Assembly (NCBI GenBank): GCA_003153475.1
Contig: PLYT01000024.1
Span: forward strand, 1-56,968
DNA from: Betaproteobacteria bacterium
Lineage (GTDB): Bacteria; Pseudomonadota; Gammaproteobacteria; Burkholderiales; Casimicrobiaceae
Direction: 5' to 3'
DNA: 56,968 nucleotides
The notes beneath the pieces were generated by a model that saw only the letters and a list, made by a program, of their open reading frames with translations, ran no database searches and was not told the origin of the DNA. The position numbers were made by a program, and so were the translations under genes. Of the stretch, positions 45,201 to 53,515 are shown in pieces; position 1 is the first letter of the stretch; every line of letters starts with the position of its first letter.

Positions 45201-45307
45201 TGTCTGACCGCGAGACCGACTAGAGAACGGACACCGAGCACAAGGATCAGCAGGCTGATCGTCGTCGCAAGGACGGGCTTGCGTATGAAGATGTCGGTGA
45301 AGTTCAT
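42236..45307 (-). CDS. RND multidrug efflux transporter, inner membrane permease (HAE1 type)
   Basis: The 1023-residue RND pump has 12 expected helices, a start MNFTDIFIRKPVLATTISLLILVLG, the proton-relay motif GLVVDDAIIVVENVDRH in TM4 with two Asp, and two large periplasmic loops, ending in VPAVYMLLA. It belongs to the AcrB/MexB superfamily, nearer to the MuxB/MdtB-like and MexF-like branches than to AcrB. It would pump drugs or solvents from the periplasm or membrane through a tripartite channel. It is third in the operon, and its ATG shares a base with the adaptor stop (TAATG). Confidence 0.95.
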   Translation of the reverse strand: MNFTDIFIRKPVLATTISLLILVLGVRSLVGLAVRQYPKTQNAVVTISTAYYGADAATVAGFITQPLEGAIAQAQGIDYLSSTSTSGVSSITATLRLNYDANRALTEINTQVNSVRNQLPPEAQQPVLNVQVGQQIDAMYMGFFGESLPNNNITDYLVRVVKPKLDSIEGVQVAEILGARTFALRAWLDPARMAAYGVTATDVRTALGNNNYLAALGTTKGQMVSVDLTAATSLHSVEEFKQLVVKQKDGAIVRLEDVGTVSLGAENYDFSTAFGGRNSVFIGIKVAPDANVLDVVKRVRGVFPGIQADMPNGIAGEIVYDSTKFISSSINEVIKTLGESLAIVAIVIFLFLGSFRAVIVPLIAMPLSLIGAFFFMLMLGYSINLLTLLALVLAIGLVVDDAIIVVENVDRHMKEEGKSPLQASLTAARELGSPIIAMTIVVVAVFVPIGFQGGLTGALFTEFAFTLAGAVTVSGIIALTLSPMMTSRFFRSEQESGRFVRFIDRQFDRLHRGYQRRLHGTLDTWAVPVVMGVILLGGVVYLFMTSKSELAPTEDQGVVLTQIIGPPNATSQQMDVYSKQVFDIAKSIPEYDQMFQITGVPTTNQGFGGVLFKPWNERTKSATQLQQELQQKWNSVAGARVAAFQFPSLPGSQGLPVQFVIKTTEPYQKLNDVAQAVLAKAQASGMFFYVDTDLKVDKPQTTVEVNRDLVATLGMTQQDVGAALGAALGGNYVNYFSIAGHSYKVIPQVLQTDRLNANQVLDYHIRTADGSLIPASTVATQKTEVVPEGIARFQQLNSATIFGVYSPAVSQNQVLDFMRTTLQQVAPTGYSYDYSGVSRQFVQESGGFAITLLFAVIIVFLALSAQFESFRDPIVILVSVPLALFGALIFINLGLATLNIYTQVGLVTLMGLISKHGILIVQFANQLQLAGKSKREAIEEAAAVRLRPILMTTAAMVLGVVPLVIAAGAGAAGRHAMGLVIFTGMSIGTLFTLFVVPAVYMLLAADHHKRTTESGEGVPQPQA

Positions 45308-46440
45308 TATTTTTCCTGAACCGTCGGGTTGGGGTTGTTCGCCGGCTGGACCGAATTGTCGATGACGAGCGGAGTGCCATTCTTGAGCTTCACCTGCCCG
45401 CTGGTAACGACCTGCGTGCCCGGCTCGATCCCCTTCAGGATCGCCACCTGGTCGCCGCGGGTCGGACCCGTCGTCACGAACACCTGCTGCGCCGCGAGTT
45501 GCGGATTGCCCTTGGCGTCCTTTTTGTCCGATGCCTTGACCACGAACACCGTATCGCCGTAAGGATTGAACGTGATCGCCGTCTGCGGGAGCGTCAGATA
45601 GCGTTGCGCCGCGCCCTGGTCGACCTTGACGGTGGCGAACATCCCGGGCAGGAGCTCGCGCTTGGCGTTCGGCACCGTCGCTTCGATCTGCACATTGCGC
45701 GTGGCGGGATCGATCTTGGGGTTGATCGCGTTGATCTTGCCGATGAATGTCTGGCCCGGATACGCGTCGCTGGTCAGCGTCACCTTCTGCCCGACGGCAA
45801 CCTGCGGCAGTTGCTGCTGCGGCAGGTTGAAGTCGACGTAGATCGGGTCGATCGTCTGCAGCGTCACCAGCTTGTCGGCCGGATTCAGGTACTGGCCCGG
45901 ATTGACGATGCTGATGCCGAGCTTGCCCGCGAACGGCGCACGCAGCGTCTTCTTGCGGATCAGCGCCGCCTGCTGGGCGACCAGCGCCTGCTTGCTCTTC
46001 AGATCGCCGGCGTCGGCGTCGACCTGCGCCTTGCTCGTGACTTCGGCCGCGAGCAGCTGCTTGTCGCGCTCGTAGACCGTCGCCGCGAGATCGGCCGCCG
46101 CCTGCAGCGAATTGAGCTGCGCGACTTCGGTTTCGTCGTTCAGCTGGGCGAGCACCTGGCCGGCCTTGACCTCGTCACCCGATTTGAAGTTGATGCTGCG
46201 GACCAGTCCGGCGACCTCGGTCGTCACGTCGACTCCGCGTATCGCGCGCAGCGTGCCGATCGCATTCATCTGCGGCTGCCATTCCTGGTAGTCGACCTTG
46301 GCCGCGCTGACCGTCGCCGAAGGCACCGGCGCAGAGGCCATGTACTTCTGCATCATGTAGCCTTTGAACACATTGAAGCCCACGATGCCGCCGAGCAGCA
46401 CTCCCACGAGCACCAGCATGATGATCATGCGTTTCTTCAT
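45307..46440 (-). CDS. RND efflux periplasmic adaptor (membrane fusion protein)
   Basis: The 377-residue HlyD-family adaptor has an N-terminal membrane anchor (residues about 5-25, MIIMLVLVGVLLGGIVGFNVF), a lipoyl segment INFKSGDEVKAGQVLAQLND, a short coiled-coil hairpin (LQAAADLAATVYERDKQLLA, VDADAGDLKSKQALVAQQAALI), then RAPFAGKLGISIVNPGQYL and a beta-barrel domain. It links the RND permease to the outer membrane channel. It is 59 bases after the outer membrane factor gene. Confidence 0.94.
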   Translation of the reverse strand: MKKRMIIMLVLVGVLLGGIVGFNVFKGYMMQKYMASAPVPSATVSAAKVDYQEWQPQMNAIGTLRAIRGVDVTTEVAGLVRSINFKSGDEVKAGQVLAQLNDETEVAQLNSLQAAADLAATVYERDKQLLAAEVTSKAQVDADAGDLKSKQALVAQQAALIRKKTLRAPFAGKLGISIVNPGQYLNPADKLVTLQTIDPIYVDFNLPQQQLPQVAVGQKVTLTSDAYPGQTFIGKINAINPKIDPATRNVQIEATVPNAKRELLPGMFATVKVDQGAAQRYLTLPQTAITFNPYGDTVFVVKASDKKDAKGNPQLAAQQVFVTTGPTRGDQVAILKGIEPGTQVVTSGQVKLKNGTPLVIDNSVQPANNPNPTVQEK

Positions 46441-46499
46441 TGCAGACTTCTCCAATCGAGTGTTCGAATAGGACCGACTGGTTTCGAGCGCGCGGGCGC

Positions 46500-47966
46500 T
46501 CAAGCCGGCGGGGTGGTCTTGTCGCCGTTCCACCAGCCGCCGCCGAGCGCCTGGAACAGCGCCGCGGTATCGGCGTAGCGCGCCGCCTGCGCCTGCACGA
46601 GCGCAAGCCGCGCCAGCTGGAACTGTCGTTGTGCGTCGAGCAAAGCGAGATAGTTGGCCCCGCCAAGCTGGAACTGGCGCTGCGTAAGATCAAGCGTGTT
46701 GCGGGCGAGGAGCTCTGCGTCGGATTGCGCCTTCAGCGTGCGTGCGTCGGCTTCGAGCGCGTGCAACGCATCGGCCACGTTCTGAAACGCGAGAAGCACC
46801 GTCTGTCGATACTGCGCCGCGGCCTCATCATAGGCGGCGACAGCGGCGCGACGCTTGTGCTCGAGCTCGCCGCCGTGGAACAGCGGTTGCAGCAGGCCGG
46901 CGCCGATGCTCCAGACGCTCGGGCCGGCGAACAGGCTGTGCAGTTGCGTTGCCTCCGCGCCGAAGCTGCCCGACAGCGTGATCTGCGGATACTGGTTTGC
47001 CGTCGCGACGCCGATTTGCGCGCTGGCCTGATGCAGCAACGCCTCGGCCGCACGTATGTCGGGCCGCTGTCGCGCCAACGCCGAAGGTACGGACAGCGGC
47101 AGCTCCTGCGGCAAGGCGAGCGTCGAGAGATCGAACGTCGGAATCCCGCCGTCGCTGGGCAGCCGGCCAGCAAGCGCCGCAAGCTGATTGCGGGTCTGCG
47201 CAAGCTGACGCTCGAGTGGTGGCAGCAATGCCTCGGTTTGCGCGGCCTGCGACTGCTGAGCCACCAGATTGAGCCGGGCGATCGCGCCGAGCTCGAACTG
47301 ACGCCGCACCAGGTCGAGCTGCTTGTTCTGCGCCTCGATGATGTCGCGCGTCGCGGCGATCTGGGCGCGCAGCGACGCCTCCCTCACCGCGGCGGTGACG
47401 ACGTTCGACGTCAGCGCTAGGTGCGCGCCTGCAAGCTGATAATCCTGATAGTCGACCAGCGATTGCAGCGCTTCGAGCTCGCGCCGGTTGCCGCCCGCGA
47501 CATCGAGCGCATACGAGACGTTGACCGACGCGTTGTACAGGCTGAAGATCTCGGTCCCGACGCCAGGCTCGCCCAATGCAGCGCCCGACAATTTTTCGCG
47601 CGTCGCGCCCATGTTGGCGTCGACCTTCGGATAGAGCAGTGCCCCGGTCTGCGCCGCCAGGTTTTCGCGGGCGACGCGCAATGCTGCCTCGGCGGCGGTG
47701 AGGTTCGGGCTCTCGGCGATGGCCTGGCGCACCAGGCGATCGAGCGGGTCGGAATGGAACAGCGACCACCATTGCGACGGCAGGTCCTGACCCGGCGCGA
47801 AGCGCTGAGCGCCACCCGCGCCGCCCGGCGCGGATGCCGTCTCTGCCGGAAGATCGGTCTCGGTATAGCGGGTCGAGGCGAGCGCGTCGGGCTGCCGGAA
47901 ATTCGGGCCTACTGCGCAACCGGCAAGGATCGCACTCGCTGCCCAAACTAATGTTGCGCGACGCAT
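46500..47966 (-). CDS. RND efflux outer membrane lipoprotein (NodT/OprM family)
   Basis: The 488-residue TolC-like factor has a signal peptide with lipobox ILAGC (Cys about residue 17) and then GPNFRQPD. The paired OEP domains follow, with YALDVAGGNRRELEALQSLVDYQ, RQRPDIRAAEALLHQASAQIGVATANQYPQITLSG and TVLLAFQNVADALHALEADART. It is first in the order outer membrane factor, adaptor, permease, unlike the common adaptor-first order. ATG 47966 gives the proper lipoprotein start. Confidence 0.94.
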   Translation of the reverse strand: MRRATLVWAASAILAGCAVGPNFRQPDALASTRYTETDLPAETASAPGGAGGAQRFAPGQDLPSQWWSLFHSDPLDRLVRQAIAESPNLTAAEAALRVARENLAAQTGALLYPKVDANMGATREKLSGAALGEPGVGTEIFSLYNASVNVSYALDVAGGNRRELEALQSLVDYQDYQLAGAHLALTSNVVTAAVREASLRAQIAATRDIIEAQNKQLDLVRRQFELGAIARLNLVAQQSQAAQTEALLPPLERQLAQTRNQLAALAGRLPSDGGIPTFDLSTLALPQELPLSVPSALARQRPDIRAAEALLHQASAQIGVATANQYPQITLSGSFGAEATQLHSLFAGPSVWSIGAGLLQPLFHGGELEHKRRAAVAAYDEAAAQYRQTVLLAFQNVADALHALEADARTLKAQSDAELLARNTLDLTQRQFQLGGANYLALLDAQRQFQLARLALVQAQAARYADTAALFQALGGGWWNGDKTTPPA

Positions 47967-48134
47967 TCTTCTGTCCACTTTGTCGCCCCTGTGCTTGTTA
48001 TCGGCTGCAATCGCCCGCACCTTTTTCGGCGCCGGCGATGCCCATTCCCCACGCAAGCGTCGCCTGCTAAATTGGGGTACTGATCTGTCTGTTCAAGACC
48101 CTGTGCCGGAACGAGAGACGGGTCGCGGTCAGGG

Positions 48135-48208
48135 TGGGCCCGGCTGGACTCGAACCAGCGACCAAAGGATTATGAGTCCTCTGCTCTAACCAACTGAGCT
48201 ACAGGCCC
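48135..48208 (-). tRNA. tRNA with CAT anticodon, probably tRNA-Ile2 (or tRNA-Met)
   Basis: The 74-base gene folds into a full cloverleaf on the minus strand: acceptor GGGCCTG/CGGGCCC, D arm GCTC/GAGC, anticodon arm GAGGA-CTCATAA-TCCTT, variable loop TGGTC, T arm GCTGG-TTCGAGT-CCAGC, discriminator A. CCA is not encoded. The CAT anticodon fits Met, or Ile after lysidine modification. The C4-G69 and C5-G68 pairs and the TTGGTCGCTGGTTC segment match E. coli tRNA-Ile2 rather than elongator tRNA-Met as recalled. A TATAAT box (48226-48231) lies 17 bases upstream. Confidence 0.92.
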
Positions 48209-48226
48209 GCGCGGCGCGGTCCGCGA

Positions 48227-48664
48227 TTATAGCCGACGCGTGTTGCCTTCCGCGGGTGCCTTCGTATCGCGACGCGCCGTTTTACACTCCGGTAGCCCGG
48301 CGCTCGCGCGCGCGTCACGCGATGTCTTGTAATCGGTACTTTGCGAGTTCGCCCCGCGCGGTTCCATCACCTCGCGTGGCGGTCCCTCGGCTGTCCAGCC
48401 AGTGTCGGGTGCGCCCGGATGGTGCGGGCGGACCGCTCGCCGCGCGACAGTGCGATGGCGAGCTCTCATTTTTGTGCTCAGCTTCAAAACGATGGCAAGA
48501 ACCAGCGCAGCCAGTGCGCTCAGCAGCATGTCGTGCGGCAATCGACCGCCACCATCTTCCATCGCCGCGAACAGCGCGACGGTGATCGACAGGCCGATCA
48601 ACAGTCCTGCGCCAAAATCAAGCAAGGGCCGGGATGGCGAGACCACGCTATCTCTCATCGCCAT
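48227..48664 (-). CDS. hypothetical two-helix membrane protein
   Basis: The 145-residue reading frame starts directly after the stop of the MFS transporter gene. The first 65 residues contain two hydrophobic stretches (LLDFGAGLLIGLSITVALFAAM and MLLSALAALVLAIVLKLS) and look like a real small membrane protein; the last 75 residues are polar and low in structure. Its stop lies within the TATAAT box of the tRNA gene. No family is recognised. The C-terminal part could be spurious. Confidence 0.5.
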   Translation of the reverse strand: MAMRDSVVSPSRPLLDFGAGLLIGLSITVALFAAMEDGGGRLPHDMLLSALAALVLAIVLKLSTKMRARHRTVARRAVRPHHPGAPDTGWTAEGPPREVMEPRGANSQSTDYKTSRDARASAGLPECKTARRDTKAPAEGNTRRL

Positions 48665-50242
48665 TCAATCGCCGGCCGCCACCGCAGCGGCGCCCGCGGA
48701 GGAACGGACCGGCCGCGCCAGCCAGATGATGCCGATCAGCCCCAGGAACAGCAGCGCCGAAACGTAGAAGATATCGTTGGCCGACAGCATGAACGCCTGC
48801 TGGTCGAGCAACCGGTTCAACACCTGATAACTCTGTTGCTGGCCGACGCCACCGGCATGCAGGCTGCCGAGCGCCTGCAGCGCGTTGGCGTCGAACGGCG
48901 AGATATGCTCGGCGAGTTGCGCATGATGCAAGCTCGCACCGCGCTCCCACATCGTCGTCGCGATCGAGGTGCCGAACGATCCGGCCGTGATTCGTGCGAA
49001 GTTGAACAGTCCCGATGCGGCAGGAATCCGATCGGGCGCGAGACCGGACAGGCTCAGGCTCACCAGCGGAATGAAGAACACCGCGACGGCGGCGCCCTGG
49101 ATGATCGTCGGTATCATCAATGTGCGAAAGTCCGCGTCGGTGTTGAACTGCGAGCGCATGAACAGCACCAGCGCGAAGATCACGAACGAAGCGGTGGCGA
49201 AAAGCCGCGGGTCGACTTTGGCGATATTCCTGCCGACCAGCGGTGACAGCAGAATGGCGAGCAGCCCGACCGGCGCCAGCACCATGCCCGCCATCGTTGC
49301 GGTGTATCCCATGTATTGCTGCAGCCACAACGGAAGTAGGACAAGATTGCCGAAGAAGGTTCCGTACGCGACCGACATCGCCACCGTGCTGGTCCAGAAA
49401 TTTCGGCGCTCGAACAGTCGCAAATCGACGACAGGATGGCGTTCGGTCAGCTCCCACACCAGGAACAGTACGAAGCCGACGACGACGACGATCGCCAGGA
49501 TCGCGATCTGAGGCGACTCGAACCAGTCGAGATCCTTGCCGCGGTCGAGCATTATCTGCAGCGCCCCGACCCAGATCACCAGCAGGCCGACGCCGACGCC
49601 GTCGATCGGCAGGCGCACCGTCGCCGTTTCGCGCGGCCGGTAGATCATCCAGGTCACCAGCGCGGCCGCGATGCCAACCGGTATGTTGATATAGAAGATC
49701 CACGGCCACGAGATGTTGTCGGTGATCCAGCCGCCGAGCAGCGGACCGACGACCGGAGCGACCAGCGTCGTGATCGACCACATCGCCAGGGCCGTGCCCG
49801 CTCGCTCCTTGCGGTAGCTCGACAACAGCAGCGACTGGGATAGCGGAATCATCGGCCCGGCGACTGCGCCCTGGATCACGCGAAACAGGATCAGCAGGCC
49901 AAGGGAGGGCGCCAGCGCGCAGAGAAACGATGAGAGGACGAACAGCAATATCGAAGCAGTGAAGAGCCGCACCTGTCCGAAGCGCTGGGTCAACCACCCG
50001 GTCAGCGGCAGCGATATCGCGTTGGCCACGCCGAACGAGGTGATCACCCAGGTCCCCTGATCGGGCGAGACGCCCAGGTCGCCGGCGATCGCGGGGATCG
50101 ACACGTTGGCGATCGACGTGTCGAGCACGTTCATGAACGTCGCCAGCGACAACGCGATCGTGCCCAGGACCAGCACGGTGCCGGTCAGCGGCGGCGCGGC
50201 GGAGACCGGCGCCGAAGCAGGGGGGCGCGTTACGTCCGACAT
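48665..50242 (-). CDS. emrB: MFS drug transporter, DHA2/EmrB family
   Basis: The 525-residue 14-helix proton antiporter shows LATFMNVLDTSIANVSIPAIAGDLG with the conserved Asp in TM1, motif A GWLTQRFGQVRLF, the motif C-like APVVGPLLGGWI, and WPWIFYINIPVGI, all typical of EmrB. With the EmrA adaptor and an outer membrane factor it exports hydrophobic drugs across both membranes. Its start is nine bases after the emrA stop. Confidence 0.94.
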   Translation of the reverse strand: MSDVTRPPASAPVSAAPPLTGTVLVLGTIALSLATFMNVLDTSIANVSIPAIAGDLGVSPDQGTWVITSFGVANAISLPLTGWLTQRFGQVRLFTASILLFVLSSFLCALAPSLGLLILFRVIQGAVAGPMIPLSQSLLLSSYRKERAGTALAMWSITTLVAPVVGPLLGGWITDNISWPWIFYINIPVGIAAALVTWMIYRPRETATVRLPIDGVGVGLLVIWVGALQIMLDRGKDLDWFESPQIAILAIVVVVGFVLFLVWELTERHPVVDLRLFERRNFWTSTVAMSVAYGTFFGNLVLLPLWLQQYMGYTATMAGMVLAPVGLLAILLSPLVGRNIAKVDPRLFATASFVIFALVLFMRSQFNTDADFRTLMIPTIIQGAAVAVFFIPLVSLSLSGLAPDRIPAASGLFNFARITAGSFGTSIATTMWERGASLHHAQLAEHISPFDANALQALGSLHAGGVGQQQSYQVLNRLLDQQAFMLSANDIFYVSALLFLGLIGIIWLARPVRSSAGAAAVAAGD

Positions 50243-50251
50243 CGCGCATGC

Positions 50252-51526
50252 CTACAGCGGGCGGCCGTTCGCGGCCGAATGCCCGCTGCGGGCCAGCGTG
50301 CGGCGAGCGGTTGCGTCGGGCGCAGATTGCGACTGCGCAACGTGCGCCGCCGATTGCGTCGCGCCACTCTCGTTGGCGGCGATGATCGCTTTCACGCGCG
50401 CATCGGCCACGTCTCCGAGCGAGCGGAAGACGTCGGTCTCGACCGCCTGCGCAGGCTGCCCGGGCTCCGGCAGCCGGTCAGCGGACCGTTGATGCGTGTC
50501 CACTTCAACCTGCATCGACAAGCCGATCTGCAGCGGGTGCGCCGCAAGCTCCTGCGGATCGAGCCCGATGCGCACCGGGACGCGCTGGACGATCTTGATC
50601 CAGTTGCCGGTCGCGTTCTGCGCCGGCAGCAATGCGAACGCTGATCCGGTGCCGGCACCGAAGCCGGCGATCTTGCCGTGGTAAGTGACCTTGCCGCCAT
50701 AAATGTCGGCGTGCAGCGTCACCGGCTGGCCGATGCGCATCGATGCGAGTTGCGGCTCCTTGAAATTAGCGTCGACCCAGACCTGGTCGAGCGGCACGAT
50801 CGCCATCAGCGGCGTGCCCGGGCTTACGCGCTGACCCAGCTGCACCGCGCGCTTGGCGACGAAGCCGGCGACCGGCGCCGGCAGCGCAGTGCGCGCGTAG
50901 GCGAGATACGCGTCGCGCACGTGCGCGGCGGCATTCTTGACGTCCGGATGATCGTCGATCGTCGTGTGATCGACGCGGGCGCGATTGGCGGCGAACTGTT
51001 GCTGCGCTCCGGAAAGTCCGGCACGCGCGCCGGACATCGCTTCACGCGCATGCTGCAGCTCTTCGCCGGATATCGCGCCCGAGCTCGCGAGGCGCTCGCG
51101 GCGCGCCAGATCGGATTCTGCGGTCGCGAGCTCCGCCTGGCGGGCAGCGATTGCACTCTGCAATTGCGCGCTGGTGGCGAAAAGGCTCCGCACTTCGCGC
51201 ACTGTGCGCGCAAGCTGCGCTTCGGCCTGATCGAGGGCGACCTTGCTGTCGGCTTCGTCGAGCCGCACCAGCGTCTGCCCCGCCTTCACGAACTGGGTGT
51301 CATCGGCGCCGATCGAGACGACCGTGCCGGAAATCTGCGGCGTGATCTGCACGACATTGCCGCTGACATAAGCGTCGTCGGTCGACTGCTCGTAACGCAG
51401 CACTGAGGCCCAATAGACACCCCAGGCGATGCCGATGACGGCAAATCCGCCGATGGCGATCGCCAGCCAGCGCTTGCGCCGTCCGCGCAGCGCGGAGCTC
51501 TGGGGAGCGGAATTCTGTTCACTCAT
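50252..51526 (-). CDS. emrA: EmrA-type membrane fusion protein (HlyD family)
   Basis: The 424-residue adaptor has a basic N-terminus, one membrane helix (WLAIAIGGFAVIGIAWGVYWASV, about residues 20-42), the EmrA signature STDDAYVSGNVVQITPQISGTV, a long coiled-coil hairpin (residues about 95-190) and the C-terminal barrel with PLDQVWVDANFKEPQLASMRIGQPV. The last 55 residues are a Ser/Ala-rich extension not typical of EmrA. An AAAGGAAAG site precedes the start at 51526. Confidence 0.93.
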   Translation of the reverse strand: MSEQNSAPQSSALRGRRKRWLAIAIGGFAVIGIAWGVYWASVLRYEQSTDDAYVSGNVVQITPQISGTVVSIGADDTQFVKAGQTLVRLDEADSKVALDQAEAQLARTVREVRSLFATSAQLQSAIAARQAELATAESDLARRERLASSGAISGEELQHAREAMSGARAGLSGAQQQFAANRARVDHTTIDDHPDVKNAAAHVRDAYLAYARTALPAPVAGFVAKRAVQLGQRVSPGTPLMAIVPLDQVWVDANFKEPQLASMRIGQPVTLHADIYGGKVTYHGKIAGFGAGTGSAFALLPAQNATGNWIKIVQRVPVRIGLDPQELAAHPLQIGLSMQVEVDTHQRSADRLPEPGQPAQAVETDVFRSLGDVADARVKAIIAANESGATQSAAHVAQSQSAPDATARRTLARSGHSAANGRPL

Positions 51527-51557
51527 GATGCTTTCCTTTGTTTGACTTGCCCGTGCT

Positions 51558-51812
51558 CTAGCGCAGGATCGCGATCGGCGCGAGTCCGCTTGCCAGACTG
51601 TTGTCGACGGCGCGCACGAGGCCACCCTGCCCGTCGGGTCCGCAGTTCGCGCCCGCCGCAGCGGTGTGCTCGATAAGCTCGACTTCACCGCAGGCGACAA
51701 TCAGTGCGAGCATCGCCGCGCCGAGCGCTTGCGCCCACAGGCGGCCCCTGCGCAGCGGCTGCGCGCAGCCGGCGGCGTCGTTGGATACGATCTTTTCGAA
51801 GTGGTCGCTCAT
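51558..51812 (-). CDS. hypothetical small single-helix protein
   Basis: The 84-residue frame lies between the outer membrane factor and emrA genes, with 28 and 31 base gaps, on the same strand. It has one hydrophobic helix (LWAQALGAAMLALIVACG, about residues 26-43) after a basic stretch, then a polar tail with one more Cys. No clear ribosome binding site and no known family. Without it, 51527-51840 would be an empty gap of about 310 bases inside an operon. Confidence 0.45.
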   Translation of the reverse strand: MSDHFEKIVSNDAAGCAQPLRRGRLWAQALGAAMLALIVACGEVELIEHTAAAGANCGPDGQGGLVRAVDNSLASGLAPIAILR

Positions 51813-51840
51813 GGTGTCGATTGCGTGTCCCGGGGCGCGC

Positions 51841-53289
51841 TCAACCGGCGCGGGCCAGTGCGGCCGATGCCGGGTCGAAGCCACCGCCCAGAACGCGGAC
51901 CAGGTCGATCGACAACGCCAGGCGGCGCGCCTGCAAATCCGCGTCGAGGCTCTGCTGCGACAGCCATTGCGCCTCGGTCGTCAGCACCTGCAGGTAGTTG
52001 CCCAGGCCTTCGCGATAGCGCAGCAGCGCGAGGTCATATGCCTGGCGCGCAGTGGCAACGGCGAGCGCCTGTTCCTTGCGCTGCTCATCGACGCTGCGGA
52101 ACGAATCGATCTGGTCGACGACGTCGCGCAGTGCATCGGCCAGCATCTGGTTGTACTGCTCGACCGCGATATCGTAGCCGGCGTTTTTTGCGGCAAGATT
52201 GCCGCGCAGCCTGCCGGCATCGAAAATGGGCAGCGTTACCGCTGGGCCGAAGCCGACCATCCGGCTGGCGCTGCTGAAAAAGCCGGCGGCGCCCAGGCTT
52301 TGCAGGCCGACGAAGGCCGCAAGATTCACATTCGGATAGAACTCGGCCCGGGCCGAGGCGATGTCGTGCGATAGCGCTTCGATGCGCAGGCGTTGCGCGG
52401 TCAGATCGGGACGGCGTCCGAGCAGCTCCGCCGGCAGCGCCGACGGCAGCGCGACCGCGGCACCCGTGCTGGCGCTGGGACGTGCGATCGCGAGACCGCG
52501 GTCCGGCCCCTGGCCGAGCAGTGCTGCGAGCTGGTTGCGCGCAAGATCGATTGCTTCCCGCCACTGCGCGATCTGCTCGCGCGTGGCCGGCAGCGCGGAC
52601 TCCGCCTGCTTGACCTCGAGCAGCGAGTCGACGCCGGCGGCATTGCGATCGCGCGTCAATGCATAAATCTGATCACGCTGTTTGAGCGTCGCTTCCGCGA
52701 TGTCGAGCTGCAGGTAGGCGCGCTGCAGCTGCACATAGGTGTGAGCGATGTTCACCGACAGCGCGAGCCGTGCGGCATAACTGTCGATGTCGGCGACGCG
52801 GGCGGCGCCGAGCGCGCTTTCGTAGGCCTCGCGATTCTTGCCCCAGAAGTCGATCTCCCATGACAGCGTCGCCTCGAGCTGATGCAAGGTCGCCCAGTTG
52901 CTCCCCGGCGGCAGCGGCGTCGCGCCGCGCTCGGAAGGATGTTCGCGCGTGAGCTCGGCGTCGGCGTTGATCTGGGGATAGAGCGCCGATTGCGCGACGC
53001 CGGCCACCGCCAGCGCCTGCCGTGCGCGCGCCTCGGCGACGCGCAAGGTCGGACTGCCGGCCAGCGCTTCGTCGATCAAGCGGTCGAGCTGCGGATCGTT
53101 CAGCGCCTTCCACCAATCGTTGCGTGGCCACGGCGCAGCCGCCGGCGTGCCGGCCAGCGAGCGCTCGGCGGCCAATTGCGCTGCTGAATGCGGCTCCGCT
53201 TGCGTCGACAGGCCGGCGGTGCTCGCGCAGCCGCCGATCAGGATCGATGCGCCGACGACGGCTGCGATGCGCGCAACATGGGCGTTCAT
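51841..53289 (-). CDS. outer membrane efflux lipoprotein (NodT family) of the EmrAB operon
   Basis: The 482-residue TolC-like lipoprotein has a signal peptide and lipobox LIGGC (Cys about residue 21). OEP domains follow with WWKALNDPQLDRLIDEALAGSPTLRVAEARARQA, LSWEIDFWGKNREAYESALGAARV, LLGRRPDLTAQRLRIEALSHDIASARAEFYPNVNL and LLRYREGLGNYLQVL. It is first in the operon and closest to the regulatory gap. Supplying a dedicated outer membrane factor with EmrAB is common in betaproteobacteria. Confidence 0.94.
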   Translation of the reverse strand: MNAHVARIAAVVGASILIGGCASTAGLSTQAEPHSAAQLAAERSLAGTPAAAPWPRNDWWKALNDPQLDRLIDEALAGSPTLRVAEARARQALAVAGVAQSALYPQINADAELTREHPSERGATPLPPGSNWATLHQLEATLSWEIDFWGKNREAYESALGAARVADIDSYAARLALSVNIAHTYVQLQRAYLQLDIAEATLKQRDQIYALTRDRNAAGVDSLLEVKQAESALPATREQIAQWREAIDLARNQLAALLGQGPDRGLAIARPSASTGAAVALPSALPAELLGRRPDLTAQRLRIEALSHDIASARAEFYPNVNLAAFVGLQSLGAAGFFSSASRMVGFGPAVTLPIFDAGRLRGNLAAKNAGYDIAVEQYNQMLADALRDVVDQIDSFRSVDEQRKEQALAVATARQAYDLALLRYREGLGNYLQVLTTEAQWLSQQSLDADLQARRLALSIDLVRVLGGGFDPASAALARAG

Positions 53290-53485
53290 GCCACGACCCC
53301 TGCTGGTTTGTGCTGCCATCCTCCCGAAGCCAGGACTTGCAGCGACCCGCCCGGCATCAGTTCGATGGGGCAAACGCGGGCGGAGTTCGGCCGGCTGCAC
53401 GGTGATTTGGCGCACTGTTCGAAATGGCTTATCAAAAATCATTCTTATCTCTGATTGCATTGCCCTTTTGTTGTCATGGCTGAGA

Positions 53486-53497
53486 ATGCCTAGGCAA
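53486..53497. promoter_or_regulatory. candidate MarR operator upstream of the EmrAB-type operon
   Basis: ATGCCTAGGCAA contains a perfect 10-base palindrome TGCCTAGGCA. It differs by one base from TTGCCTAGGCAA and nearly matches the site in the MarR promoter. It lies in the 226-base gap between the MarR gene and the efflux operon. Confidence 0.6.
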
Positions 53498-53515
53498 GGG
53501 TAGGGGCAAAAAAAA

